The notes below the pieces were generated by a model. That model saw only the letters and a list, made by a program, of their open reading frames with translations. It was not told where the DNA came from and did not search any database. Below, piece by piece: positions 7,644 through 16,311 of a DNA stretch of 34,117 bases. The DNA is taken from assembly GCA_018064445.1 (NCBI GenBank), contig JAGHVE010000098.1:1-34117 (forward strand), in the 5' to 3' direction. The stretch's first letter is position 1. Every line of letters starts with the position of its first letter. The position numbers were made by a program, and so were the translations under genes. The DNA is from Candidatus Cacconaster equifaecalis (lineage in GTDB: Bacteria; Bacteroidota; Bacteroidia; Bacteroidales; UBA932).

Positions 7644-10181
7644 TTAGAATTGCTGTCCGATGATGAAGTGGAACTGACTCTTCTTGCTGGATGAGCTGGA
7701 ATCGAATCCATATCCCCAGTCTATACCCAGCAGACCCACGACGGGCAGGAAAACACGGACTCCTGCCCCGGCCGAACGTTTGATCTGGAACGGATTGAAT
7801 TCGTGTATGGTCTCCCAGCAATTGCCTCCTTCAAGGAAAATAAGCGCATAGATTGTGGAGGTGGGCTGCATAATCACGGGATATCGAAGTTCCACGGTGA
7901 ACTTGTCATATACGTGACCCGCGTACGCCCCGTTTATATAAGGGGTAAGGGAGTAGTTCTCATAACCGCGAAGTCCTATCACCTCCGAGCCGTAAGTGTT
8001 GTATCCGCTCATTCCGTCTCCTCCGAGAATGAATCCCTCGAAAGGAGAATATCCCCATTTCTTGTTGTAGTAGCCCAGATATCCGAACTGGGCCCTGGTC
8101 ATCAGGACAAGGTCCCCTATCAGCTTGGTGTAGAGGGTACCCTTGAAGGTCCATTTGTGATACTCTATCCAGTTATAGTGGTCCTGCACGGACTGTTTGC
8201 TGTAATCGATGTCACTTCCCCCCTTCCTAAGCAATGAATACGGAGGAGTTATCTGAATGCCGAATGAGAATTCCGAACCCGTTCTCGGATATATTGCCTG
8301 GTCGGTGGAAGTTCTTGTCAGCGTCGTGGACCAGTTGATATTGTGGGACATTCCCGTGTCATATATGAAGTAGTATGCCCAGTCCTGCAACTTGTAGCTC
8401 TGCCATCCGATGGAATTGTAGAGGACGAAATAGTTGTCAGGCCATTTCAGGCGTGTACCGATTCCCACGGATGCACCGAAAATCTCCATATACTGGGAAT
8501 CGTTGAGCACCTGATAGTAATATGTGGAGTAGGAATTGGTCTGACGGGTGAAATAGGCCGAAATGTTCAGGGAGGTAGGCTTTTTTCCGGTGAGCCAGGG
8601 CTCCACGAAATTCGCGGAGAGAGCCGTATAATACTTTCCGTTGGTCTGGAACCGGAACGACAGGGTCTGGGCATCTCCCAGAGGGACGGGGTGCCAGGCC
8701 TTCTTGTCGAAGAAATTGCGTGTGGAGAAGTTGTTGAAGCTGACTCCGACGGAACCCACGAACATACCGTTGCCCCAGCCTCCTGACAGTTCGAACTGGC
8801 TGTTGGATTTCTCCTCGACGTTGTATGCGATGTCGACCGTATTGTTCATTCCGTTGGGCAGAATGTTATAACCTTTGTCAGGATTTGCCGCCGTCTCGGC
8901 GTCGAAGTGCCCCATCGAGGCAATTTCACGGACGGAACGCTCGAAATCGGTCTGACGGAAGAGATATCCGGGACGCGTGAAGACCGCACGTCTGACGATT
9001 TTCTCGTTAGTTATCGTGTTGCCGTTGATTATGATGTTGTTGAAGGTCGCCGGTTTGCCTTCGACGATTCTCATCTCCACATCCACGGAATCACCGTCTA
9101 TCTTCAATTCCACGGGGGTCACGTTGAAGAAGAGAAACCCGTTGTCACGATACAGCTTGGAAATGGATATATCCCCTTCTTTCTCTCCGCTGAACAGTCG
9201 TTTGTCCATCGTGACCACATCGTACACGTCACCTTTGTTGATGCGGAGAATCTCATTCAGTGTCTCCTCGGGATACTCGGAATTTCCGGTCCAGGTCAGG
9301 TCGCGGAAATAATATTTCTTTCCCTTTTCAAATTCAATGTCGATGGCCAGCTTGCCGTCCTCCGCCCTTCTGTAGAGCGAATCCCTCACTATCCTGGCAT
9401 CGCGATATCCGGCCTCATTGAAGACCGTCAGCAGTTTTTCCCTGTCCGCCTTGTATTCCTTCTCCAGGAATTTCTTGGACTTGAAGAAGTTGTAAATCTT
9501 GGCGCTCTTGGTCTTCTCCATCGCCTTGTCAAGTTTGTAGGGCTTGATCTCATCGTTGCCGAAATAATTGATTTCCTTAACTTTCAGCTTGTTTCCCTTC
9601 TTGACGTCAAAAGTGACGCGGATTGCGTTCTTGATGACGGAGTCACGGGCGACCAGGACATCCACCTCCACGTCCGCGAAACCCTTCTCCTTGTAGAAAT
9701 CCTTGATTATCTTGACGGATGATGTCTTGACATACTCCGAGAACTTCGAACCCAGACGTAGATTCAGTTTATCCTTCAAATCATCCTGCTCCCCTTTCTT
9801 GACACCTTTGTACGTCCACTTGGACACCCTCGGCCTTTCCTGAAGAACGAGCTTGAAGAAAGCAGTGTCGCGCGTGGGACAAAGGGAATCCAGATAGAAT
9901 CCGATTTCGGAAGCCGCACCCTGCATCCAGATGCGCTTGACGGCAGATGATATCTCGTCCCCCGGCACGGCAAGTTCCTGACCGACCTGGAGTCCCATCA
10001 CGGAAAGAATCTGATTCTCTCCGAGATACTGAAGCCCTTCCACGGAAATACCTCCCAGAACGTATGTCTTGGGAGTATTGTGGTCAACTTCAATTTCCTG
10101 CCTCAGACTGACATCCTGAGCCCGGACAACGCCCGGAGCCAGAAGGACAGCCAACAAACACCACTTGAGGAACGATCTCAT
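7644..10181 (-). CDS. bamA: Outer-membrane protein assembly factor BamA
   Basis: Essential Omp85 protein that folds beta-barrel proteins into the outer membrane. It has 845 residues: signal peptide ending VVRAQ, a periplasmic POTRA array to about residue 450 (repeated segments such as KVKEINYFGNDEI, YYFRDLTWTGNSEY and TFNNIIINGNTIT), then a C-terminal barrel. The barrel has the loop-6 signature (V/L)RG(F/Y) seen as GLRGYENYSL and ends in an aromatic C-terminal residue (IIGQQF), the sorting signal. It has its own -7 box and heads a run with two skp genes. uppS lies 47 bases upstream, the usual order in Bacteroidetes. Confidence 0.97.
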   Translation of the reverse strand: MRSFLKWCLLAVLLAPGVVRAQDVSLRQEIEVDHNTPKTYVLGGISVEGLQYLGENQILSVMGLQVGQELAVPGDEISSAVKRIWMQGAASEIGFYLDSLCPTRDTAFFKLVLQERPRVSKWTYKGVKKGEQDDLKDKLNLRLGSKFSEYVKTSSVKIIKDFYKEKGFADVEVDVLVARDSVIKNAIRVTFDVKKGNKLKVKEINYFGNDEIKPYKLDKAMEKTKSAKIYNFFKSKKFLEKEYKADREKLLTVFNEAGYRDARIVRDSLYRRAEDGKLAIDIEFEKGKKYYFRDLTWTGNSEYPEETLNEILRINKGDVYDVVTMDKRLFSGEKEGDISISKLYRDNGFLFFNVTPVELKIDGDSVDVEMRIVEGKPATFNNIIINGNTITNEKIVRRAVFTRPGYLFRQTDFERSVREIASMGHFDAETAANPDKGYNILPNGMNNTVDIAYNVEEKSNSQFELSGGWGNGMFVGSVGVSFNNFSTRNFFDKKAWHPVPLGDAQTLSFRFQTNGKYYTALSANFVEPWLTGKKPTSLNISAYFTRQTNSYSTYYYQVLNDSQYMEIFGASVGIGTRLKWPDNYFVLYNSIGWQSYKLQDWAYYFIYDTGMSHNINWSTTLTRTSTDQAIYPRTGSEFSFGIQITPPYSLLRKGGSDIDYSKQSVQDHYNWIEYHKWTFKGTLYTKLIGDLVLMTRAQFGYLGYYNKKWGYSPFEGFILGGDGMSGYNTYGSEVIGLRGYENYSLTPYINGAYAGHVYDKFTVELRYPVIMQPTSTIYALIFLEGGNCWETIHEFNPFQIKRSAGAGVRVFLPVVGLLGIDWGYGFDSSSSSKKSQFHFIIGQQF

Positions 10182-10203
10182 CTAATCAATTTGTATAACC
10201 GAC

Positions 10204-10211
10204 AAATATAG
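10204..10211 (-). promoter_or_regulatory. -7 box of the bamA operon
   Basis: Read leftward, TATATTTG matches TAnnTTTG. Predicted start near 10199 gives a leader of about 18 bases. It lies in the uppS-bamA gap, so bamA-skp-skp and possibly korA-korB-gdhA can be transcribed independently of xseA-xseB-uppS. Confidence 0.6.
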
Positions 10212-10228
10212 ACATTTTTTGTGAACTT

Positions 10229-10924
10229 CTATACTTTGCCGTAGCGTCTCTGCCTCTGATTGAAACTTTGAATCGCGAGGTCGAAGTCCTTTTCGCGAAA
10301 ATCAGGCCAAAGTACATCGGTGAAGTAGAACTCCGTATATGCGCACTGCCAGAGCATATAATTGCTGATACGCTGTTCCCCGCTGGTCCGTATCATCAGG
10401 TCAGGTTCCGGAATGCCGGCGGTACTGAGCAGTCCGGCAAATTCATTCTCCCCGAGGTCAACCAGCCCGCCATTTTCAAGGCACCGCTGCGCATATTTCC
10501 TTGCCGCCTGCACAATGTCCCATCTTCCGCTGTAACTCAGCATCACGACAACTGTCGTACCCGTATTGCCGGAAGTCCTGCGCTGAAGTTCATCCGCCGC
10601 CTCAAGGACATCGGAAGGGAGGTGATTCCTGTTGCCTATCACAAGGAAACGCATATTATGTTTCATAAAGGTATCGGCCTCGCTCTTTACGGCCTTCACC
10701 ATAATTTTCATCAGGCCTGACACCTCGTCTTCCGGACGGGCCCAGTTCTCCTCCGAGAAGGCATAGATACTCAGATATTCAATGCCATGCCTCGCAGCAT
10801 ATTCGCAGCAACTGCGGACACTTTCGACTCCGGCGTTATGGCCAAGCAGACGCTGTTTGCCCTGTTTTCCGGCCCACCTGCCGTTGCCGTCCATTATTAT
10901 TGTAACGTGTCGCGGATATTCCAT
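10229..10924 (-). CDS. uppS: Undecaprenyl diphosphate synthase (di-trans,poly-cis)
   Basis: Adds isopentenyl diphosphate units to farnesyl diphosphate to make the C55 lipid carrier for peptidoglycan and O-antigen. The 231-residue protein opens MEYPRHVTIIMDGNGRWA with catalytic Asp12, and continues with LLGHNAGVESVR and YLSIYAFSEENWARP. The C-terminal family signature PDLMIRTSGEQRISNYMLWQ is followed by FTDVLWPDF. ATG 10924 is preferred over a TTG at 10945 because the conserved strand begins at residue 4. It starts four bases after the xseB stop, so the genes form one operon. Confidence 0.97.
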   Translation of the reverse strand: MEYPRHVTIIMDGNGRWAGKQGKQRLLGHNAGVESVRSCCEYAARHGIEYLSIYAFSEENWARPEDEVSGLMKIMVKAVKSEADTFMKHNMRFLVIGNRNHLPSDVLEAADELQRRTSGNTGTTVVVMLSYSGRWDIVQAARKYAQRCLENGGLVDLGENEFAGLLSTAGIPEPDLMIRTSGEQRISNYMLWQCAYTEFYFTDVLWPDFREKDFDLAIQSFNQRQRRYGKV

Positions 10925-10928
10925 AACC

Positions 10929-11108
10929 TCACTCCATTGATTCAACCTGTTTTTTCAGTCCACGGGTATAACCGTAGCACTCTTCAACCAGTTTTTTGGT
11001 CTCGGCAATCAATTCCTCGATTTTGTCCAGACCCAGTTCCGGCTTGCGGACAAGGGAGTCTATCTCCTTGAGCCTGGCCAGTTTGTCAAGATATTCCTTA
11101 TTTGTCAT
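10929..11108 (-). CDS. xseB: Exodeoxyribonuclease VII small subunit
   Basis: A short gene of 59 codons plus stop. It starts MTNKEYLDKLARLKEID, continues with LDKIEELIAETKKLVEECY, and ends in a Lys/Glu-rich helix (RGLKKQVESME). This two-helix layout and length match XseB, several copies of which bind each XseA. The start overlaps the last 11 bases of xseA and the stop is four bases before uppS. Position next to xseA makes the call firm although the sequence is small. Confidence 0.88.
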   Translation of the reverse strand: MTNKEYLDKLARLKEIDSLVRKPELGLDKIEELIAETKKLVEECYGYTRGLKKQVESME

Positions 11109-12288
11109 CCTGTTGGTTTTTATACAAATTTATACTCTTGATGCCACAGTCCCACACCCCGTCGGAGAACCTCACGGAAACGTTGTCCCCCACGCTGCCG
11201 GATGATGCATTCTTCAGAATCCTTCCGTTGCCGTCCATCGCAAGCACATATCCCTGACTGAGAAGATTCCTCGGGTCGCAACTTCTGATGGATGCATCCA
11301 GTGCGGAAACTCCGGCATCAAGCCTCCCCAATACGGAGAGAATTGCAAAGGCTATCGAAGAGGCACGCTCCCTGACCATCCTGTCGGCATCGTCAAGCCG
11401 GTCCCTTGCAGCATCGAATATCTTCGCGGCAACGTCTGTAACTTCAGCCTCCACATCCAGAAACCACTGGATAAAGAAGTCGGCGACGGCCGTGGGCGTC
11501 TTGAAACTCTCGTATGAGACCATATCAAGCACGTGGTAATCCCTCTGATGGCCGACTGCGGAAAGGACGGGAATCCCGCAGACCGCCACCCTCCTGCAGA
11601 GCATATAGTCATCATACCCGAAAAGGTCGGAATCAGCCCCTCCGCCGCGCAGAATCACCGCCACGTCGAAAGAACCCTCCTCTTCCACGGAATCTATGGC
11701 CGAAATAATGGAAGACGGTGACTTCTCCCCCTGCATCAGGGCCTGGAAAATGGTAAAATCGAACTTGTAGCCGTACGGATTGGTATCGAGATGTTTCTTG
11801 AAATCCCCGAATCCGGCAGCGTCCCCGGATGAGATTACTGCAATCTTCGACGGAAGGAAAGGAAGTCCGAGCCCCTTCTGCATCTCCATCATCCCCTCTC
11901 CGGTCAGTCTTTCAATCGTCCGTAACCTCTCCTGCTCCCGCAGACCGAGTGTGAATGCGGGGTCGATGTCCTCAATGACAAGGGAAAGTCCGTAAACCGG
12001 ATGATACTCCACGGATGCGAGCACTACCACCGACATACCGGCCTCCAAAGTTTTCCCTGTCGCTCTGGCAAATTCGGCCACTATCGCGGCGCGCTGCCTC
12101 CAGATGCGTCCGGAAGCTTTGGCGGAAATCTCGCCGCTTCTGCTTTTCTCTATCAGGTTAAGGTAGTAGTGGCCTCCCGAAACGCGGCAGGATTCAATCT
12201 CCACTCGGACCCACTGTTCAAGAGTTCCTATCCTCTCCCCTATCTGCGCCTGAAGTGCAGAGAGTTCAATGTATTCAGCCATGGCCAT
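11098..12288 (-). CDS. xseA: Exodeoxyribonuclease VII large subunit
   Basis: Catalytic subunit of the nuclease that degrades single-stranded DNA from both ends. The 396-residue chain has an N-terminal OB fold (residues about 3-110, with GTLEQWVRVEIESCRVSGGHYYLNLIE and VYGLSLVIEDIDPAF). The catalytic domain follows, with SKIAVISSGDAAGFGDF, VILRGGGADSDLFGYDD and SAVGHQRDYHVLDMV, then TPTAVADF. It is shorter than the Escherichia coli enzyme (456), mostly in the C-terminal coiled coil, as is usual in Bacteroidetes. ATG 12288 and ATG 12282 are both possible; a -7 box ends seven bases before the first, so the message is near-leaderless. Confidence 0.95.
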   Translation of the reverse strand: MAMAEYIELSALQAQIGERIGTLEQWVRVEIESCRVSGGHYYLNLIEKSRSGEISAKASGRIWRQRAAIVAEFARATGKTLEAGMSVVVLASVEYHPVYGLSLVIEDIDPAFTLGLREQERLRTIERLTGEGMMEMQKGLGLPFLPSKIAVISSGDAAGFGDFKKHLDTNPYGYKFDFTIFQALMQGEKSPSSIISAIDSVEEEGSFDVAVILRGGGADSDLFGYDDYMLCRRVAVCGIPVLSAVGHQRDYHVLDMVSYESFKTPTAVADFFIQWFLDVEAEVTDVAAKIFDAARDRLDDADRMVRERASSIAFAILSVLGRLDAGVSALDASIRSCDPRNLLSQGYVLAMDGNGRILKNASSGSVGDNVSVRFSDGVWDCGIKSINLYKNQQDDK

Positions 12289-12295
12289 ATCTTTA

Positions 12296-12327
12296 CAAAT
12301 TTACGCCAAGAGCGGGATAATTCCAAA
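12296..12327 (-). promoter_or_regulatory. Promoter of xseA-xseB-uppS
   Basis: Read leftward there is TTTG (12327-12324), a 20-base spacer, and TAAATTTG (12303-12296). Both elements and the spacing match the Bacteroidetes consensus. The -7 box ends seven bases upstream of ATG 12288, leaving little or no leader. Confidence 0.72.
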
Positions 12328-12356
12328 CAAGCTGATTGAATAACCCGATTTTTGAA

Positions 12357-12364
12357 TAAATTTG
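12357..12364 (+). promoter_or_regulatory. -7 box of cysS
   Basis: TAAATTTG matches TAnnTTTG. The predicted start near 12369 leaves a leader of about 14 bases to ATG 12383. It is divergent to the xseA promoter, with about 29 bases between the outer elements. Confidence 0.6.
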
Positions 12365-12382
12365 CAGTAAAATTCAAGTTTT

Positions 12383-13861
12383 ATGGTAAACAGGGCATTA
12401 TACATCTACAACACGCTTTCACGGCAGAAAGAATTGTTCAAACCCATCCACGAAGGAGCGGTCGGAATGTACGTCTGCGGCCCAACCGTATATGGCAACG
12501 CACATCTGGGTCACGCCAGGCCGGCAATCACCTACGATGTCCTGTTCCGGTATCTGAAACATCTCGGATACAGGGTGCGTTATGTCAGGAACATCACGGA
12601 CGTGGGACATCTTGAGAATGACGCCGACAGCGGCGAGGACAAGATAGCCAAGAAAGCGCGCATAGAAAAGCTGGAGCCGATGGAGGTTGTCCAGACATAT
12701 ACCCTGCTGTACCACAATGCGATGGACAGACTGGGAGTCCTTCCTCCCTCCATCGAGCCCCACGCATCCGGGCACATCATCGAGCAGATTGAAGTCATCA
12801 GGAAAATCCTTGATGCCGGATTTGCATATATCAGCAACGGGTCGGTCTATTTCGACGTGGTAAAATACAATCAGAGCCATCATTACGGCATCCTGTCCGG
12901 ACGCAATCTCGAAGAGACGAAAGAGGGAACAAGAAACCTTGACGGGCAGGACGACAAACGGTCCCCGTTCGATTTCGCCCTTTGGAAAAAGGCCGCGCCG
13001 GAACATATAATGCACTGGCCGTCACCCTGGAGCGAAGGTTTCCCCGGATGGCACCTTGAATGTTCCGCGATGAGCGAGAAATATCTCGGGGAAGAGTTCG
13101 ACATTCACGGAGGAGGCATCGACCTGATGTTCCCCCATCACGAGTGCGAACTTGCCCAAAACACAGCTTCCCGCGGAAAGGGAGGTGTCCGCTACTGGAT
13201 GCACAACAATATGATTACGATAAAGGGGCAGAAGATGGGCAAGTCGCTGGGCAACTTCATCACCCTCGAGGACCTGTTCAGCGGCACAAACAACGTGCTT
13301 GAACAGGCATACAGCCCTATGACGGTCAGATTCTTCATCCTGCAGGCCCACTACAGAAGCCCTCTGGACTTCAGCAACGAGGCCTTGAAGGCTGCCGAAA
13401 AGGGTTACAGGCGCATTATGCAGGCTGCGAAGGACTTGAAGAACCTCCCTGCAGCCCCGGATGCCGCGCCGAACCCCGATATCCGGGACATCGTTGATAA
13501 AGTGTACGATGCAATGTCCGACGACCTCAACACACCTATCGCACTGTCACACCTGTTCGATGCGGTGAAAATCATCAACAGCGTAAAGGACGGCGGTATG
13601 AAACTCAATCCGTCCGACAAGGAAGCCCTGTGCAGCCTCTACGACGATATCCTGACGAACGTTCTCGGACTCAGGGACGAGGCCGCCGCCGACGGGAACG
13701 GGGATCTTGTCAGCGGGCTGATGGATATGATCATCGACGTGCGCAAAAGCGCAAAGGAAAGCAAGGACTGGGCGACAAGCGACCGCATCAGAGATTCTCT
13801 CAAGAGCCTGGGAATTCAGATAAAGGATACCAAGGACGGCTGCGAATGGACTCTTCTATAG
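12383..13861 (+). CDS. cysS: Cysteinyl-tRNA synthetase
   Basis: Class I synthetase charging tRNA-Cys in the cytosol. The 492-residue protein has the zinc-ligand Cys32 in YVCGPTVYG, the HIGH motif as HLGH (41-44), [10 protein letters not shown] with a second zinc Cys227, [12 protein letters not shown] with zinc His, and the KMSKS loop as KMGKS (284-288). The C-terminal DALR-type helical domain includes [11 protein letters not shown] and ends [12 protein letters not shown]. All catalytic signatures are intact. The stop TAG shares the palindrome CTATAG with the rpoN stop. Confidence 0.98.
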   Translation: MVNRALYIYNTLSRQKELFKPIHEGAVGMYVCGPTVYGNAHLGHARPAITYDVLFRYLKHLGYRVRYVRNITDVGHLENDADSGEDKIAKKARIEKLEPMEVVQTYTLLYHNAMDRLGVLPPSIEPHASGHIIEQIEVIRKILDAGFAYISNGSVYFDVVKYNQSHHYGILSGRNLEETKEGTRNLDGQDDKRSPFDFALWKKAAPEHIMHWPSPWSEGFPGWHLECSAMSEKYLGEEFDIHGGGIDLMFPHHECELAQNTASRGKGGVRYWMHNNMITIKGQKMGKSLGNFITLEDLFSGTNNVLEQAYSPMTVRFFILQAHYRSPLDFSNEALKAAEKGYRRIMQAAKDLKNLPAAPDAAPNPDIRDIVDKVYDAMSDDLNTPIALSHLFDAVKIINSVKDGGMKLNPSDKEALCSLYDDILTNVLGLRDEAAADGNGDLVSGLMDMIIDVRKSAKESKDWATSDRIRDSLKSLGIQIKDTKDGCEWTLL

Positions 13862-15262
13862 TTCCTTCCTCAATCGTGCGATAGGAATGTTCAGCTGATC
13901 GCGGTACTTTGCCACCGTCCGGCGGGCCACCTTGTACCCCTTTTTATCCAAAACTGTGACAAGTTCCTCATCAGTAAGAGGTTTGCGTTTATCCTCCTCC
14001 CCGATGCTGTCAGTGAGGATGGTCTTGATTTCACGGGTGGACACCTCTTCCCCTTCATTGGAGACCAGACCTTCCGAAAAGAAGGACTTCAGTGGGAAGA
14101 TACCGAAATGAGTCTGCACGTACTTGCTGCTGACCACGCGGGAAACAGTCGAGATGTCGAGTCCGGTCTTTTCAGCTATGTTCTTGAGAACCATAGGCTT
14201 GAGCTTGGTATCATCACCTTCGGTAAAAAAATCGTGCTGGAAGTCCAGTATGGCGTTCATCGTGCTCTCCAGAGTATGGTGACGCTGCTTTATCGCCTCG
14301 ATGAACCACTTGGCGGAATCGAGTTTCTGCTTGACGAAAATGGTGGCCTCCCTGCTTTCCCGGGGAGACTTGGCGGCCGCATCCATAAGTATGTCGGCAT
14401 AGCGCTTGTTGATGCGCAGTTCCGGGATGGAATACCTCGGCATACTCATCACCGGTTCCCCGTCCTTCAATTCCACGAGAAAATCAGGGACAACCTGCTG
14501 GGCCTGATCCGAATAGGAATCGTCAATCTGCCCGCCCGGACGCGGATTGAGTTTGAGAATCTCGGCGTTTGCAGCCCTTAGTTCCTCTTCGGACACGCCG
14601 AGCCTGACCGTTATTTTCGGATAATGTTTTTTCTTGAATTCCTCGAAGCACTCCTCAAGAATCCGTGTCGCAAGAAGGATATGCTCCGTCTGCTCCTTTG
14701 CTGCAAGCTGCAGCAGCAGGCATTCCCGCAAATCCCTGGCGCCTACTCCCACGGGCTCGAAATCCTGAATCTTGAAAAGTATATCCTCGACCTCATCCGC
14801 ATCCGTCTCTATGTTGAGCCGGAAAGATATGTCATCGACAAGTGAATCCAGGTCCCTGCGGAGGTATCCGTCGGAATCAAGCATACCGATGATGAAGAGC
14901 GCTATCTCGTGCCGGCGCTCATCCAGATGCAGATACCCGAGCTGGGCCTCAAGACTCTGATGGAAACTCTCCTTGACGGAGAAAGTGTTGTATTCAGGCT
15001 TGGCATCACGCCCCTGATTGTTGACATACAACTTATATGAAGGGGTGGGGTCGTTGTTTGAATATTCGCTCAAAGAGACCACTCTGGACTCCTCCTCACC
15101 CTCGGTGTCATCCACCGTCTCCTCAAGCATAGGATTCTCCTCCACCTCCTTGCTGACCCGCTGTTCCAGCTCCTGCTGGGTAAGTTCGGTCAGTTTTATG
15201 GCAATCAGATGCTGAGGGGAGAGTTTCTGAGTCTGCTTCTGTTGTAACGTCTGTTTGAGCAT
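13856..15262 (-). CDS. rpoN: RNA polymerase sigma-54 factor
   Basis: Directs core polymerase to -24/-12 promoters that need an enhancer-binding ATPase. The 468-residue protein shows the glutamine-rich region I ([25 protein letters not shown]), an acidic region II linker (about residues 45-60), the core-binding domain ([29 protein letters not shown]), a helix-turn-helix segment, and the RpoN box ARRTVAKYR at 446-454. It starts six bases after the SPOR gene stop and is the last gene of a three-gene operon. No sigma-54 activator is encoded nearby. Confidence 0.97.
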   Translation of the reverse strand: MLKQTLQQKQTQKLSPQHLIAIKLTELTQQELEQRVSKEVEENPMLEETVDDTEGEEESRVVSLSEYSNNDPTPSYKLYVNNQGRDAKPEYNTFSVKESFHQSLEAQLGYLHLDERRHEIALFIIGMLDSDGYLRRDLDSLVDDISFRLNIETDADEVEDILFKIQDFEPVGVGARDLRECLLLQLAAKEQTEHILLATRILEECFEEFKKKHYPKITVRLGVSEEELRAANAEILKLNPRPGGQIDDSYSDQAQQVVPDFLVELKDGEPVMSMPRYSIPELRINKRYADILMDAAAKSPRESREATIFVKQKLDSAKWFIEAIKQRHHTLESTMNAILDFQHDFFTEGDDTKLKPMVLKNIAEKTGLDISTVSRVVSSKYVQTHFGIFPLKSFFSEGLVSNEGEEVSTREIKTILTDSIGEEDKRKPLTDEELVTVLDKKGYKVARRTVAKYRDQLNIPIARLRKEL

Positions 15263-15268
15263 AGCACA

Positions 15269-15763
15269 CTAAATCTCCGGATACTGGATATTTTCCTTCA
15301 CCAGAAAAACGGAAGGATATTTGTCGCTTATGGTCTTTGCAAATGCCATGGCCTCGATTCGGGATCTGAAATCACCCACCGTCACCTTGAAATAGGGGTT
15401 GATATGACTTCTGTAAACTTTTACGTCAGGATGTTCCGCCGCGAATTCGCGGGCGACAGCCTCGGACCTTACCCTGGCCTCCTGGCTGTTGTCGAAGAAG
15501 ATTCTGACCCTGTAACCGGTTATCTTCCTCTCCCGGTTCCCCTCCTTATAGTTTTCGAATGCGCTTCTGACCGCGTCGGACTGGCGGACCTCAACCACAG
15601 AAAACATATCCTTCCCGACAAGGGACGAATCGACGAGGGGAGCTACGTACGTATATGTGGAGTCGTATATGACCTGCTCCGTCACATTCTGCGCACGCAT
15701 CACGCCCGAGGCCGCCGCCATCAGGAAAACCAGGGAAAAAACATATTTCAATCTGCCTGTCAT
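15269..15763 (-). CDS. SPOR-domain exported protein
   Basis: A 164-residue protein with an N-terminal signal (LKYVFSLVFLMAAASGVMRAQ) and a C-terminal SPOR domain: GYRVRIFFDNSQEARVRSE, a helix with REFAAEHPDVKVYRSH, FKVTVGDFRSRIEAMAF, and a closing SVFLVKENI. SPOR domains bind denuded peptidoglycan glycans, often at the septum. The start ATG overlaps the stop of the upstream lipoprotein as ATGA, and rpoN follows six bases downstream, so the three are translated as a block. Its role beyond wall binding is unknown. Confidence 0.88.
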   Translation of the reverse strand: MTGRLKYVFSLVFLMAAASGVMRAQNVTEQVIYDSTYTYVAPLVDSSLVGKDMFSVVEVRQSDAVRSAFENYKEGNRERKITGYRVRIFFDNSQEARVRSEAVAREFAAEHPDVKVYRSHINPYFKVTVGDFRSRIEAMAFAKTISDKYPSVFLVKENIQYPEI

Positions 15764-16257
15764 CTGTCGGAATTTATCTGGTACTTGCGAATGATATCTT
15801 CAAGAGGTATGCCACATTTTGAAAAATGCTTCTTACGGTTGCCGTAACGGATGTCGGCATCCACGTCCAGAGTCCCGTTCTTCAATGATGAAAGGCCTCC
15901 GGCGACCATCTGAAGCAGGGAACCCTCCATCTTCACGTTGAAGGACTGGGAGAAAGAACCTTCACTTTCAGGTTTGATGACAATCGCGTCTCCGTCAGGG
16001 ATTGAGATTGTAGCAATCAGCCTGCCCTCCTTGGAACGGACCGCCCCCTGAACGTTCATTATCTCTATCTGCTTCGGGGATGGACTGACATAATGCGCTG
16101 TCAGAGTGGCATAGGTGATTGCCTTTCCGTCCTCGGCAAAACCGACACCTCCGAAACGGTCGAGGGTGACGTTCGTGATTACCGGCATCTTGTCAGGATC
16201 GGTACATCCGGCCAGCATCAGAGCAGAAAGAAGAAGTGAATATAGTATTCGTTTCAT
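15760..16257 (-). CDS. Predicted lipoprotein, LEA type 2-like fold
   Basis: A 165-residue protein with a lipobox signal peptide (SALMLAGC, Cys about residue 17). The mature part has the alternating strands of LEA-type-2-like bacterial lipoproteins (VTLDRFGGVGFAE, ATLTAHYVSPSPKQIEIMNV, IVIKPESEGSFSQSFNVKM, NGTLDVDADIRYG). No function is known; the fold assignment is pattern-based and moderate. The frame stays open upstream into the promoter and miaB, but the lipoprotein signal fixes ATG 16257. It is the first gene of the operon with the SPOR protein and rpoN. Confidence 0.75.
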   Translation of the reverse strand: MKRILYSLLLSALMLAGCTDPDKMPVITNVTLDRFGGVGFAEDGKAITYATLTAHYVSPSPKQIEIMNVQGAVRSKEGRLIATISIPDGDAIVIKPESEGSFSQSFNVKMEGSLLQMVAGGLSSLKNGTLDVDADIRYGNRKKHFSKCGIPLEDIIRKYQINSDR

Positions 16258-16280
16258 TATCGTTCGATTGATTTTCCGCA

Positions 16281-16288
16281 CAAATATA
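16281..16288 (-). promoter_or_regulatory. -7 box of the lipoprotein-SPOR-rpoN operon
   Basis: Read leftward, TATATTTG matches TAnnTTTG, with transcription predicted near 16277 and a leader of about 20 bases. Only nine bases separate it from the opposing miaB -7 box, so the two polymerase footprints overlap. Confidence 0.6.
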
Positions 16289-16297
16289 ATAAATTTA

Positions 16298-16305
16298 TAA
16301 CTTTG
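16298..16305 (+). promoter_or_regulatory. -7 box of miaB
   Basis: TAACTTTG matches TAnnTTTG and ends six bases before ATG 16312, implying a leaderless or near-leaderless message. An upstream in-frame TTG at 16303 lies within the box. Confidence 0.6.
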
Positions 16306-16311
16306 CGGGTT

